Assembly: GCF_003261175.1 (NCBI RefSeq)
Contig: NZ_QLNP01000074.1
Location: 124,001-188,000, forward strand
Reading direction: 5' to 3'
Source: Arthrobacter globiformis
Lineage (GTDB): Bacteria > Actinomycetota > Actinomycetes > Actinomycetales > Micrococcaceae
DNA length: 64,000 bases
Part shown: piece after piece, positions 50,826-60,845 of the stretch
Position numbering within the stretch: the first letter of the stretch is position 1
Layout of the letters: every line of letters begins with the position of its first letter
Translations under genes and position numbers: made by a program
Notes under the pieces: model-generated
What the model saw: only the letters and a program-made list of their open reading frames with translations
The model's database searches: none
Told to the model about the DNA's origin: nothing

Positions 50826-52184
50826 CTACGCGGACGATTCGTGGCTACCGGTGTTCATTGGTCCGCGCCCCGACAGGTCCCTGACGCCTAAACGGCACCC
50901 AGAGACTCCCACGGCCGGCGTCGTCTCCCGCCTTGTTTGCTGAGACGAGGCGGCGGCGGCCGGGCGTGTGGGCGACGGGCTGCCTTTTGCCGCGAGGGCA
51001 CGGTTTCTTTGGAAGAACCACAGCATGAGCGCAAAGACCAGGACCACTGCTGAGCAAATCATGATTGCCGGCCATTGCCCGATGTGCCAAAGCGTCGCGG
51101 CAAGGGTCGAACCGATGGCCCCACCGATGAAGTTGCTGACGATGTGGGCGGTGTTGAGGCGGCTGCGCGCGGCAGGATTTATCGAGACCATCATCGTCTG
51201 AAGGAGCACCAGCACGGACTGCGCGCCAACTGACAGCATTGAGACTGCGATAAATACGGCGACGATGGATGAACTGCCGAATCCTGCGACGGCGATCGCG
51301 GCTAGCGTGATAACCAAGCCGATGCCGATGGCGGGGACAGCCCACCCGCGGTCATGCACTTTTCCGGTGTACTGGGCGCCGATAACTCCTAAAACCCCGA
51401 GCAGGCTCACGAGGCCAATGTGTGATGCCGGAAGGGAGAACGGAGGTGCCGCCAGCAGCAGAGTGAGCCCGGTCCAGAAGGCAGTGAAAACGCACATCAG
51501 GGACGCTCCGAAGAGCGGGATGATCTTTCCCTGCCGATGCCGGAGGGCAACCTGAACCACTGAGGCGAGAAGCCGGCCGTAGGCTATACGCTTCCTGGGC
51601 GTCAGGACAGGAATTGCGCGCCACATGATGACGGCGAGGACGAGGATCGTCCCGGACGCCAAAGCATAGATCATGCGCCATCCGAAGGCGTCCCCCACCA
51701 GTCCGCTGAGAGTGCGAGACAGCAGGATACCGGTCAGGAGCCCAGAAGCAACCGTGCCGAGGACGCGACCGCGTTGTTCGTCAGTGGCAAGGTCCCCGGC
51801 GAGTGGCAGCAGCATCTGCCCGGCCACGTTAGTGAAGCCAACCAGGGCAAGAGTGCTCAACAGAAGGGCGAAGTTGGGCGCCAGAACGCACCCGGCAAGG
51901 GATATGGAGCAGCCGGCCATGATCGCCGGGATCAGGCGCTTCCTGTTAACGGTGTCACCGAGCGGCACGACGAAAAACACCCCAAGCGCGTAACCGATCT
52001 GTGTGAGTGTGACGAGGAGCCCCGCGGTGCCGGGAACGACACCCAGCTCCGCAGCGATGTCGCCCAGGAGGGGTTGGGCCCAGTAGAGGTTGCCGACGCC
52101 GGCTCCGCCGACGAAAGCGAAAAGAAGAGTTAAGCCCAGGCGGATGCCAGGAGTTCGGTTGGGGACGTGCTGGCGGGTGACCAA
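50826..52184 (-). CDS. MFS transporter (drug/metabolite exporter type)
   Basis: The 452-residue protein has about twelve membrane segments; ELGVVPGTAGLLVTLTQIGYALG and VVPLGDTVNRKRLIP fit the AraJ-like/DHA1 branch of exporters. The last 50 residues after LWFFQRNRAL are polar and low in complexity (SPTRPAAAASSQQTRRETT), unusual for the family. The stop lies only 39 bases from the right inverted repeat of the mobile element, so the 3' end might have been altered by insertion. Its substrate is unknown. Confidence 0.82.
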   Translation of the reverse strand: MVTRQHVPNRTPGIRLGLTLLFAFVGGAGVGNLYWAQPLLGDIAAELGVVPGTAGLLVTLTQIGYALGVFFVVPLGDTVNRKRLIPAIMAGCSISLAGCVLAPNFALLLSTLALVGFTNVAGQMLLPLAGDLATDEQRGRVLGTVASGLLTGILLSRTLSGLVGDAFGWRMIYALASGTILVLAVIMWRAIPVLTPRKRIAYGRLLASVVQVALRHRQGKIIPLFGASLMCVFTAFWTGLTLLLAAPPFSLPASHIGLVSLLGVLGVIGAQYTGKVHDRGWAVPAIGIGLVITLAAIAVAGFGSSSIVAVFIAVSMLSVGAQSVLVLLQTMMVSINPAARSRLNTAHIVSNFIGGAIGSTLAATLWHIGQWPAIMICSAVVLVFALMLWFFQRNRALAAKGSPSPTRPAAAASSQQTRRETTPAVGVSGCRLGVRDLSGRGPMNTGSHESSA

Positions 52185-52318
52185 GGGTGGCCCCTTTCAA
52201 GGCAGTAAGAAATAGGCGTGTGAGTCTCTCCTGAATAGGCATCTAGCACTGATGGCCTTAATCAATAATATCCTAAATGGCGGGATTTTCCGGAAAATGT
52301 GAGGAGTCCTACAGGCAG

Positions 52319-54475
52319 TTACTGTTCCGAGCGGCCCTTCGCCCGTTCCGCCAATTCCGTAGCTCTTGGACGAATCCCACGGTAGAACTTCATACCGGCG
52401 GGCATCCCGGTCACCTTCGCATCCGCGCCGGAGATGTCGATGGTGATCCTGCCGTTGGCCATGGGCGCATTCGTTATGTGAAGGTCGCCGTAAGACTCCG
52501 GAAAAGCTGGATCCATCCAAAGGCCTCCGCGGGCAACGTCGGCGTAATAGCCCATCAGGTTCTTGATCAGCATGACCGGAGTCGTGGCAGCCCAGGCTTG
52601 GGGAGAGCACGCCGTCGGATACGGAACGGGTTCGTCGAAGTGGTCCCGGCTAAAGCCGCAAAACAACTCCGGCAACCGGCCGTCGGAAAACTCAGCCGCC
52701 TCCAGGAGCGCCGTGGAGATCCGCTGCACATGATCTTTGAAACCGTAACGCAGGAGGCCGGCAGCAATGATGGCGTTGTCGTGGGGCCACACCGACCCGT
52801 TATGATAACTGACAGGGTTATAGGCCTCCATGTCGCTGGCCAAGGTTCTCACGCCCCAGCCACTGAACATTTCCTTCGACATGAGCCTTTCGGCCACCAG
52901 GGGTGCCTTGTCGTCATCGACGATGCCGAACAGCAGGCAGTGCCCCATATTGGAAGCACACGCATCAACCGGTCGCTTCCTCCCGTCCAGTGCTACGGCG
53001 TAATACCCGCGTTCCGATAACCAGAACGCCTCGTTGAATCGCGCCTTCAACTCCTCGGCGAGGTTTCTGTACTCGGCGGCTAAGGCGAAGTCACCTGCGT
53101 CGTACGCCAGCCAGGACCGGGCCAGATAGGCGCCATAGACATATGCCTGCACTTCACACAGCGCGATCGGCGGCTCCGCCAGCCTCCCGTCCGCGAAATT
53201 GATTCCGTCCCAGGAATCCTTCCAGCCCTGGTTGATCAGTCCGCGGTCATTGAGGCGCGCATATTCGACGAAACCGTCGCGGTCTCTGTCGCCGTAGTTA
53301 CGGATCCAAGCCAACGCCCGGTCCACGTGGGGCAGCAAGGCGGAGATGGATTCGGGGGCGAACCCCCACCGGCTGACTTCCCCGAAGAGGGCCACGAACA
53401 ATGGCGTAGCATCCACGCTGCCGTAGTAGGCGGATTTACCGCCCAAGGCCAGTCCGGTGGAAACTCCGAACCGGACCTCGTGGAGGATCTTGCCAGGCTC
53501 CTCCTCACTCATGGCATCGACGGCCATGCCCTGGTGGTCGGCCAGCGTTTGGAGTGTGCCGAAGGCAAGAGACGGATCAACGGGCAGTGCCATGAGAGAC
53601 GCCCACAGGGAATCCCGGCCGAACAGTGTCATGAACCACGGTGCTCCCGCGGCCACCACGATGCGCTCGGGGTGGGCAGGATCTTCGATCCGGAGCGATC
53701 CCAGGTCGTCATAGCTGCGGCGGAGAGTCCGTTCGATGGAGCGGTTCCCCATTCGCAATACCGGAATCCTGGCCACCCACTCCTGCCGGCGCAGGTCGCG
53801 GCGGATCGACTGGTCCTCGTCGGGACGAACGAACTGGCCGCCCGAACCGGCCTCCTCCCTCAGGGGTACAACACTTACACTGGCGCTCCATAGCCCATGC
53901 GGTGGCGCCACGATCCGGTACGTCAGCCCTTCGGGGGACGCCTCAGCACCGGCTCCAGAAACGACGACGGCCTTCCGGATGTCGTGCCAAGTGGCCCGGA
54001 TCGTCAGTGCGGTGCCGTCAGGCTCGCGGGACTGGTCCCATTGCCGCTGGAATCTGGCTTCCTTCACCTCGAACAGATCAGCAAAGTCCGACTCAACCCG
54101 CAAGGAAACCACACACCGGGCCGGAACGGACGAGTAGTTCCGGACAGTGATCCGCTCCAGAATTCCGGCCCCCACCTCGCGAAGACGTTCAACAATGAGC
54201 GGGGTATCGGGATGCCCGTCCGAGCTGTGCACGCGGCCGGCAAACAGGGCACGATAGGGTTCCTTTAGCTTCGCCGTCAACGGCTCCACAGGTTCGCCAT
54301 TCACTGTCAGATGCAACACGGACAGGATACGCGTGTCGTCATGGAAAACCCCGTGCGGGAGTCCGGGATGGATGTCGCCGTTTCGGGACGAGATACAGAA
54401 AGAGGAACCCTCCACCAGGATGACTGATCCAGGTTCCAGCGGCCCGGCAGCAGTATCAGCGTTCCATCCAGACAT
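52319..54475 (-). CDS. Glycogen-debranching-enzyme-like protein (amylo-alpha-1,6-glucosidase type)
   Basis: The 718-residue protein has an N-terminal debranching domain (EGSSFCISSRNGDIHPGLPH, DDTRILS) and a C-terminal (alpha/alpha)6 glycosidase domain: FMTLFGRDSLWASLMALP, EEEPGKILHEVRFG, AYYGSVDATPLFVALFGE, DGFVEYARL and YHNGSVWPHDNAIIAAGL with acid residues expected for catalysis. The ATG at 54475 follows AAAGGAG; a longer frame starts at 54553. It probably hydrolyses alpha-glucosidic bonds in the cytosol. A frameshifted relative lies at 19831-21966 and a scrap at 61741-61880. Confidence 0.85.
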   Translation of the reverse strand: MSGWNADTAAGPLEPGSVILVEGSSFCISSRNGDIHPGLPHGVFHDDTRILSVLHLTVNGEPVEPLTAKLKEPYRALFAGRVHSSDGHPDTPLIVERLREVGAGILERITVRNYSSVPARCVVSLRVESDFADLFEVKEARFQRQWDQSREPDGTALTIRATWHDIRKAVVVSGAGAEASPEGLTYRIVAPPHGLWSASVSVVPLREEAGSGGQFVRPDEDQSIRRDLRRQEWVARIPVLRMGNRSIERTLRRSYDDLGSLRIEDPAHPERIVVAAGAPWFMTLFGRDSLWASLMALPVDPSLAFGTLQTLADHQGMAVDAMSEEEPGKILHEVRFGVSTGLALGGKSAYYGSVDATPLFVALFGEVSRWGFAPESISALLPHVDRALAWIRNYGDRDRDGFVEYARLNDRGLINQGWKDSWDGINFADGRLAEPPIALCEVQAYVYGAYLARSWLAYDAGDFALAAEYRNLAEELKARFNEAFWLSERGYYAVALDGRKRPVDACASNMGHCLLFGIVDDDKAPLVAERLMSKEMFSGWGVRTLASDMEAYNPVSYHNGSVWPHDNAIIAAGLLRYGFKDHVQRISTALLEAAEFSDGRLPELFCGFSRDHFDEPVPYPTACSPQAWAATTPVMLIKNLMGYYADVARGGLWMDPAFPESYGDLHITNAPMANGRITIDISGADAKVTGMPAGMKFYRGIRPRATELAERAKGRSEQ

Positions 54476-54609
54476 CACGGCTCCTTTGATGGACTGTTTC
54501 AACGGCGCTATTAAACCGGCATCGCAAGTGGCGGCGCGCAAACTGCTCTGCACGCCAGCACCTGCGGACCTGACGCTACGCCTGGCTGGGGGCCGGGACC
54601 AGAGCCGGC

Positions 54610-54881
54610 CGCCGAATTGTAGGTTCCGGGCTGAAGGATTTTGATGGGCCCCAGCTCGTTGGCTGCCCGGGCAAGAGCGGTGTTGAGGGACTCGTGGTCA
54701 CGGGCGTCTGAGGCTTAACCGCGGGCGCCACTTCCGGCGTTGACCAGTTCCGCGGCGAATGCATCGAGCTGTTCTTGGGTGCGGGAGAGGGAGGACAACG
54801 TTGAAGCCTTCGTCTCCCAAACGGCTGGCAGCGGCGAGACCCAGCCGGTCCGGCGCCGATGATACCGATCGTGGTCGTCAT
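54610..54881 (-). pseudogene. Remnant of an SDR-like gene
   Basis: It begins MTTTIGIIGAGPAG, then needs a frame change to continue LGLAAASRLGDEGFNVVL and LSRTQEQLDAFAAELVNAG, meets an in-frame TAA, and goes on as ARAANELGPIKILQ. This parallels the intact SDR at 60842-61507 (GFSVALVSRD, ATADLGPIGVLQYS). One frameshift, one stop and a missing C-terminal half mark it as dead. Confidence 0.7.
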
Positions 54882-55042
54882 GGTGTTCCTTTCGTGGAGG
54901 GTATCAGGCTAGGTTGCCCGGTGACTGGGGCTGGTACCCGCTGCGGTCCTGTCGTTGGGCGGCCCGGCATGAAGCTGTGTCACGGGGCTCGTGACTGCTG
55001 TCGTTGGCGGTTTCACGTTCGGTACCGATAGCGCCGCCGTCG

Positions 55043-55948
55043 TCAGCGGGTCCTGTGCGTACTTTCGGACTCGGACGGGACGGCGTTTCCGTATTCGCTG
55101 GCCGCCCATGAGGCGAGCAGCTGCATGCGCTCTGCCGAGGGCGAACCAGGTTCGGCCGTGTAGATCGTGAGAGTCATGCCAGGTTCGGCAGCCATTTCCA
55201 GCCCCTCGAAGGCGAGGGTCATTTCGCCCACGATGGGGTGGTTGAAGGTCTTGAAGCCCGCGCCGTGGTGGCGGACGTTGTGGGCGCCCCAGCGGCGGCG
55301 AAACTCCTCGCTCCGGGTGCTGAGCTCACCAATGAGATCATGGAGTTCCTTGTTGTGGGGGTCTCGGCCGGCCTCGCTACGCAGGATGGCGACGGTCACC
55401 TCTGCGAAGGCATCCCAATCCGGGTAGAACTCGTGGGCACGTCCAGCAAGGAAGGTGAACCGGGCAATGTTCGGCGGCCGCCCCGGGGTTTCGTAGCAGT
55501 CCTTGTAGAACGCCCTCGCCAAGGGATTGGCCGCCAGCAGATCCATCCGGCCGTTACGCACGAATGCGGGACCGGCGGTGATCGAATCCAGTGCCCACTG
55601 CAGGCTCTGGTGCGGGACATAGGACTTCGAGCTCCGACGCCGCGGGGGCCGCGCAACCGGACTGGCCGCTTGGGCGAGGTCGAACAGATGTGCCCGTTCT
55701 GCGTCGTCGAGGCACAAGGCCCTGGCGATACTCTCGAGCACTTGCGGGGAGGCTCCGCTGATCACACCGCGCTCCAGACGCGTGTAATACTCCACGCTCA
55801 AACCGGCAAGAGTAGCTACCTCGCTGCGCCGTAACCCCTTTACACGCCGGTTCGTCCCGGCGGGCATTCCAACGTGCTCTGGGGCGACCTGAGCGCGTCT
55901 GGAGATCAGGAATTCGCGTACTTCCGCTCGGTTGTCCACGTCATCCAC
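55043..55948 (-). CDS. XRE-family transcriptional regulator with MmyB-like ligand domain
   Basis: The 301-residue protein has a helix-turn-helix at about residues 35-75 (GLRRSEVATLAGLSVEYYTRLERG), as in a large actinobacterial family, and a C-terminal MmyB-type domain that binds fatty-acid-like or small ligands (AFVRNGRMDLLAANPLARAFY, ARFTFLAGRAHEFYPDW, TFNHPIVGEMTLAFEGLEM). Such regulators often control the neighbouring SDR, aldo/keto reductase or MFS genes, here on the same strand downstream and upstream. The target is not known. Confidence 0.88.
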   Translation of the reverse strand: MDDVDNRAEVREFLISRRAQVAPEHVGMPAGTNRRVKGLRRSEVATLAGLSVEYYTRLERGVISGASPQVLESIARALCLDDAERAHLFDLAQAASPVARPPRRRSSKSYVPHQSLQWALDSITAGPAFVRNGRMDLLAANPLARAFYKDCYETPGRPPNIARFTFLAGRAHEFYPDWDAFAEVTVAILRSEAGRDPHNKELHDLIGELSTRSEEFRRRWGAHNVRHHGAGFKTFNHPIVGEMTLAFEGLEMAAEPGMTLTIYTAEPGSPSAERMQLLASWAASEYGNAVPSESESTHRTR

Positions 55949-56324
55949 GCTAAACCACCCCTGACGGCGGAGGGAGTCCCTTCCAGTACCTCTATCGCGC
56001 AGGCCCCCTCCACGTGCCTGTGCCTGTAGCTTCTCGTCCCAATCTCCGCTTTATGACCGGGACCAGTGAGGTTCACAGTGATCTGTGCGGCCAAGTGGCA
56101 ACTATTGCCTTCTGCTTCGATCCAAATCCATGAGCGGTGTGCGCTATCACCCGTACCCGCCGGCCGGACTGGCTGCGGGAAGGCAGTGCAGCGTGTACCG
56201 GGCTGCTGGGCGACCGCAGCCCAGCCGCAAGTGTGAACCGGGCACCGGTACGGCGCATGTGCTGTTCACTGCCCTCTTCCCGCCGGGGCCACCCGTGACA
56301 ACCATCGCAGCCGTCGCCGGAATA

Positions 56325-57035
56325 TCAGCAGAGCAAGTGCGGCCACCACCGCTGTAGCAGCCCATTGGGGTGCCGGCCAGTTATCAGGCGGGGCCGGTAT
56401 CCGCCGCGGGACAGACCGGCGTCCTGCTCGCAATGTTTGCGCGAGGCGGGAAACAGCGCGTCATCAGCAAAATAGGCGGCCGGGAACGCAAATGGGCCCG
56501 CGAGGCGATTTGCTACAGCCCACTGGCCCACATGGAGCGACTCGTGGTAGCCGAGCTCCTCTTCATGGGCGCGGTCCTGTGAAATGTTGGGGCCGTACCT
56601 GATGTACATCCGCTCGCCCTCGGTTCCGTACCCGTTGATGCTCAATGGCCCCGCTGACGTTTCGCCCGGGGGCATCCACGCGACAAACACATCCCCCAGG
56701 GCGCTTCCGCCGTCGCTTGTGCGGGGAGGGAGCCAAAACATGACCAGCAGTGGCGGGCCGGAACAATACTCCATGCCTGTCGCCCGGCCGGCCAGGACCC
56801 CTACTCCGCTGATGGGCGCGACCAAGAAGTTGAGGGTACTTCATGGGACAGGCGGCGAGACTTCAAGGTGCGGCTCGGGTTGCACTTGCCCGTCCGGGAT
56901 GATGTGACTATGGCAGATGATCTGCGGCGAGGCCGACTCGATGGCGCGGGCATACAGCTCCGGAGAGGAGCAGCGAGGCGGCCACGAAAAACGGTCACAT
57001 TGCGCATCCTCACGTGTAACGCGCAGGTTCGGCAT
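56325..57035 (-). pseudogene. Broken gene for a hypothetical actinobacterial protein
   Basis: One frame reads from about 57035 through ELYARAIESASPQI and HLEVSPPVP, meets a TGA at about 56844, and continues in the same frame as STLNFLVAPISGVGVLAGR, GDVFVAWMPPG and EELGYHESLHVGQWAVANR, AGPFAFPAAYFADDA to 56325. The continuous sense on both sides of the stop suggests a TGG-to-TGA change. The HExxH-like HESLH with QW and FPAAYF is a pattern I have seen in uncharacterised actinobacterial proteins. Function unknown. Confidence 0.5.
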
Positions 57036-57301
57036 ATATGGCCGCCCGTCTCAACCGGCGTGCCCGACGACGCGGTGCGGACCAGATCAGGCCGGCGATG
57101 CCGAAGATCCGGCAGGCAGGGCACGCAGGAGCGGACAAGCCCTTCTGACTAATGTGCCTCCTGGTCGCGCCATAGGGGATCATCTCGTGTTCCGGCACTA
57201 CCGCAAGCATCGCAAACCGCAGCTTTCCCCAATGGTCGCCGCTTCGCCCCCAGACTGCAACCCTCAAAGAACCGCAGCACCGCTTGAGGCTGGCTAGTGG
57301 G

Positions 57302-57340
57302 AGGGGAGCCCGCGGAGCGGGGATTTCCGCGGGCTCCCCT
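57302..57340 (-). terminator. Terminator-like hairpin after the Tat hydrolase
   Basis: AGGGGAGCCCGCGGA at 57302-57316 pairs perfectly with 57326-57340 (15 bp, 9-base loop). It lies just beyond the stop of the hydrolase gene; no T-run is seen on the minus-strand side. Confidence 0.6.
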
Positions 57341-57346
57341 GCTTTT

Positions 57347-58486
57347 CTAGAGCTTTGTCCGGAAGAAGTCCGTGAGCTTGCCGAAGGGGATGAGGCCCAC
57401 CCGGTCATAGAGGTCGACGTGGCCGGCTCCGGGGACCCAGAAGAGCTCCTTTGGCCCTGCGGCGAGACGGTAGGCCTCTTCGCTGAATTCCCGTGAATGC
57501 GCTTCGGTGCCCGTGATGAGCAGCAGCGGCCGCGGCGCAATGAGCTCCAGGTCGGCGAACGGATGGAAGTTCATGAACTTGGTGTTCGTGGCCAGGGCCG
57601 GATGCGTGGTCGTATTCGAGGCGTACCCCCGTGCCGTGCGGTAGAAGTCATAGAATTCCCGGTCCACCGCCGTGGATTCGGCGGTGAGCTCTTCCGGTGT
57701 CCCGCCGGTGTACTCGATCGGGCCGCCGGCGAACTCGACGTCACGCTGGGCGGCTGCCTGCGCGATAATCGCCTTCCGCTGTTCCAGGGTCACGGATTTA
57801 TTGAGCCCGTCACGGTTGGCAGCACCCATGTCGTACATGCTCACCGTTGCGATGGCCTTGATCCTGGGATCGATTTTTGCCGCGCTGATCACGAAGCTGC
57901 CGCTGCCGCAGATCCCGATCGCACCGACGCGTTCCTTATCAACGAACGGCTGGGACCGCAGGTAATCGACAGCGGCGCTGAAGTCTTCAGCGTAAATGTC
58001 AGGTAAGACCGCGTTTCCCGGCTTTCCGGCGCTTTCCCCCCAGAACGAGAGGTCGAAGGACAGCGTGACAAATCCCTGTTCAGCCATCTTTGTTGCATAG
58101 AGGTTAGCGCTTTGCTTCTTCACTGCACCCATGGGATGGCCTACCACCAGTGCCGGGTTGGTGGTCCTGCGGTCCAGGTTGTTGGGAACGAACAGGTTGC
58201 CCACTACCTTCATCTCGTACTTGTTCTTAAACGAAATCTTCCGGACTGTGACCTGGTCACTGGTGTAGAAGTTATCTGCCCCGTTCGAGGTGTCTCCCGG
58301 TTCCAGGTTCTTTCTCGGACCGGCGGGGGCGGCAACGGCCGGCCCGGCTCCGGCCAGACCTGTCGCAGAGTAGAGCCCGATTGCCGCCGCACCGGCACCA
58401 GTGAGCTTTATGAGGTTCCGGCGCGATACACCTTCCGACGGGGTCGCCGCGGTCGTGGTGTTTGTTGCGTTGGAATTGGTGTTCAT
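57347..58486 (-). CDS. Tat-exported alpha/beta hydrolase
   Basis: The 379-residue protein begins with a twin-arginine signal (SRRNLIKLTGAGAAAIGLYS, then AAVAA-type cleavage near residue 52). The mature part is an alpha/beta hydrolase: VVGHPMGAVKKQSANLYA, nucleophile-elbow-like GAIGICGSGSFVISAA, PRPLLLITGTEAHS and the late histidine in VPGAGHVDLYDR. The elbow has Cys-Gly-Ser rather than the common G-x-S-x-G, as in dienelactone-hydrolase-like relatives. It acts outside the membrane. A C-terminal scrap of a related gene is at 59681-59795. Confidence 0.85.
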   Translation of the reverse strand: MNTNSNATNTTTAATPSEGVSRRNLIKLTGAGAAAIGLYSATGLAGAGPAVAAPAGPRKNLEPGDTSNGADNFYTSDQVTVRKISFKNKYEMKVVGNLFVPNNLDRRTTNPALVVGHPMGAVKKQSANLYATKMAEQGFVTLSFDLSFWGESAGKPGNAVLPDIYAEDFSAAVDYLRSQPFVDKERVGAIGICGSGSFVISAAKIDPRIKAIATVSMYDMGAANRDGLNKSVTLEQRKAIIAQAAAQRDVEFAGGPIEYTGGTPEELTAESTAVDREFYDFYRTARGYASNTTTHPALATNTKFMNFHPFADLELIAPRPLLLITGTEAHSREFSEEAYRLAAGPKELFWVPGAGHVDLYDRVGLIPFGKLTDFFRTKL

Positions 58487-58668
58487 CGTGTTTCATCCTC
58501 GTCAGGGTCGGTTACGTATCTCGATGCGTTCGTTCCGCCCTTCGAGCACACCACAGCGTCGCCGGGTGAGGGAGTCCCTACCGTAAGTGGTACTGCCAGT
58601 GCCCCATTACGGGGTTTCCCTGCCCTCAGCACGGCAAACGGGTGTTTGACTTAGCGATCCAAGGCTGC

Positions 58669-59619
58669 TCAGGGCACCCGGTGCCCAGCGGCCTGGATGA
58701 GCCCGTACCACTCCGGCCGGGTGAGGGGGATGTCCGCGCCGGCGGCGGCCTCGACGACACGCTGCGGTGAGGTGGTGCCGAGCACCACCTGCATGCCGGC
58801 CGGGTGGCGGGTGATCCAAGCCGTTGCGATCGCGATGGGGGTCACCCCGTATTTCGCGGACAGGCGCTTCAATGCGGCATTGAGCTCCGGGTACTCCTCG
58901 GAATCGAAGAAGACGCCGTCTTGGAAGCTTTTTTGGAACGGCGACCAAGCTTGGATCGTGATGTTGTTGATGCGGCAGTAGTCGACGATGCCGCCTCCAT
59001 CCCGGGTGAGGGAGTCGGCCTCATCCGCCATGTTGGAGGCCAGGCCCTGTGCGACGATCGTCGAATGCGTTACCGAGAGCTGGATCTGGTTGGCCACCAG
59101 CGGCTGGCGTACGGCCGTCTTGAGCAGGTCGATCTGCCGGGGGGTGTGGTTGGAGACGCCGAAGGACCGCACCTTTCCCGAGGATTCGAGATCGTTGAAG
59201 GCGCGGGCTACCTCCTGGGGTTCGACCAGCGCATCCGGGCGGTGCAGGAGCAGCACGTCGATGTAGTCGGTGCTGAGCGCCCGCAGCGAATCCTCCACGG
59301 AGGAGACGATGTGTTCGTAGGAGGAGTCGTAGTGCCATTCCTCGTCCACGATGGTGGTCTTGGTCTGCAGTGTGATCTGCTCCCGCTCGGAGCTGCTGAG
59401 TCCGAGCGCTTCGCTAAAGCGGCGTTCGCACAGGTGCGGGCCGCCGCCGGGATGGTTAAACCCGTAGAGGTCGGCATGGTCGAAGAAATCGATCCCTGCC
59501 TCTCGTGCTGTGCCGTAGAGGGTACGGATCTGCTCGTCGGTCTTTCCTGCAATGCGCATCATTCCCGCGATGATGTTCGCAACGCGGGTTTCGGCGGCGC
59601 CGAAGGGCACGGTCTTCAT
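58669..59619 (-). CDS. Aldo/keto reductase
   Basis: The 316-residue protein is an NADPH-dependent TIM-barrel reductase: the catalytic Asp and Tyr are in GIDFFDHADLYG, the SVEDSLRALSTDYIDVLLLHRPD strand follows, then VRSFGVSNHTPRQIDLL and IQLSVTH. It is close to the YdhF/oxidoreductase type. The ATG at 59619 is preferred to a start at 59724 that lies in a decayed region. Substrate not known. Confidence 0.88.
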   Translation of the reverse strand: MKTVPFGAAETRVANIIAGMMRIAGKTDEQIRTLYGTAREAGIDFFDHADLYGFNHPGGGPHLCERRFSEALGLSSSEREQITLQTKTTIVDEEWHYDSSYEHIVSSVEDSLRALSTDYIDVLLLHRPDALVEPQEVARAFNDLESSGKVRSFGVSNHTPRQIDLLKTAVRQPLVANQIQLSVTHSTIVAQGLASNMADEADSLTRDGGGIVDYCRINNITIQAWSPFQKSFQDGVFFDSEEYPELNAALKRLSAKYGVTPIAIATAWITRHPAGMQVVLGTTSPQRVVEAAAGADIPLTRPEWYGLIQAAGHRVP

Positions 59620-59680
59620 TCTTATCCTCTTCGTGTCTTCTTGAGTCGGGGGTGTTGGTGTTGTGTGGGTATGGGCCGGC

Positions 59681-59795
59681 TCAGCCGGCCAGGTGCGCGG
59701 CGAAGAAGGACTCCACCGCGCCAAACGGGGATCAGCTCGAGGCGGTCGTAGAGGTCGATGTGTCAGGCGACCGGGACGACGATCAACTCTTTGGT
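59681..59795 (-). pseudogene. C-terminal scrap of an alpha/beta hydrolase gene
   Basis: The minus strand reads KELIVVPVA, an in-frame TGA, HIDLYDRLELIP, a one-base shift, FGAVESFFAAHLAG and a stop. This matches the ending KELFWVPGAGHVDLYDRVGL of the hydrolase at 57347. The rest of the gene is absent; 59800-60284 holds nothing recognisable. Confidence 0.65.
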
Positions 59796-60284
59796 TCGAC
59801 GGACTTCCTATCCGCCTGCCCAGTCTGTGTTTTCCAGACCGTCGCCCTCACGGTCTCCTCACCGATCATCAACCCGGACCGGAGTGCCCTCCTGCTCCTC
59901 GGCCTCAGCGGTCGGAGTTGGATCGGCAGCGGTGACCGGTTGCTCACTGCTATGGTCCTTTCCTCAAAGGGTCCCGGTGGCGGCAGGGACCCGACCGTGA
60001 GCCTCCGCGTCCGGGCCTCCCGCTGCATTTGGGTGTAGGGCCGGTGGCCAACCAAGTGGAACCGCACCCTACTTCACACAGCCCGAGGTGTTACGTGCCA
60101 ACGCGGAGCTCGGCACTCTGACGGAGGCTGGTCGCCCACTGGTGGCGTCACCTTTTACCCTGGGTGAAGGAGAGCCGCGCGAGTGTCCCTGGAGGACGAG
60201 ATCACGGGGCCAAGGCAACTGTTGCGAACAGTGCCCGGCCGCGAACGGAGTCCGCCGTGGGCGGGATGCATGCATGCCGACCGG

Positions 60285-60845
60285 TCACCCGGCGGCCTCG
60301 AGGGTGGCGGTGAAGTCCTCGGCGCGGCCGCTGATGGCCGACAGATCGCCGTGGATGCGGCCGATCCGGGCGATACCATCCCAGTAGCGGACGTCGCCGT
60401 AGTAGAGGACGACGTTGCCCCACGGGGCGTACCAGCCGAGGTCACCGACCCGTGGGTCGTCGCCCTGGGGCATACCGTTCATAGTCAGCGACTGCTCCAG
60501 GTGACCGACTTTCTCTTCGCCGTTGAGATCTCTGAAGGAAAGCGTCCGCGGAAGCTGTGTGAGCAGATCCCGGCCCGCCGGGGTGTCCCAGACAGTCGCG
60601 TCCAGCGTTTGGTTCCCGATCCTTATCCTGATGTGCGTTCCCTCCCGGTCATCGTCTGCGGAGGAGGAACCGGACGTCGAAGAGGAACCGGCAGCCGACG
60701 AGGAGCCGGACGGGGCGGCCGCCGAAGACGGGGCCGCAGAGCTGTCGCCGGGGCCCTGTGCGGACGGCTGCATGCAGGCGGCAAGGCCCATGCTGAGCAG
60801 GATGGCGATTGAGACGGCGGCGGTACGTTGTGGCATTGCTGTCAT
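60285..60845 (-). CDS. Cyclophilin-like-fold lipoprotein
   Basis: The 186-residue protein has a lipoprotein signal with lipobox MGLAAC near residue 23, a Ser/Ala-rich linker to about residue 68, and a C-terminal domain: HIRIRIGNQTLDATVWDTPAG, LPRTLSFRDLNGEEKVGHL, DLGWYAPWGNVVLYYGDV, which matches the bacterial cyclophilin-like domain seen in exported proteins. The start overlaps the SDR stop (ATGA), so it is co-translated with it. Isomerase activity has not been shown for this domain type. Confidence 0.82.
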   Translation of the reverse strand: MTAMPQRTAAVSIAILLSMGLAACMQPSAQGPGDSSAAPSSAAAPSGSSSAAGSSSTSGSSSADDDREGTHIRIRIGNQTLDATVWDTPAGRDLLTQLPRTLSFRDLNGEEKVGHLEQSLTMNGMPQGDDPRVGDLGWYAPWGNVVLYYGDVRYWDGIARIGRIHGDLSAISGRAEDFTATLEAAG

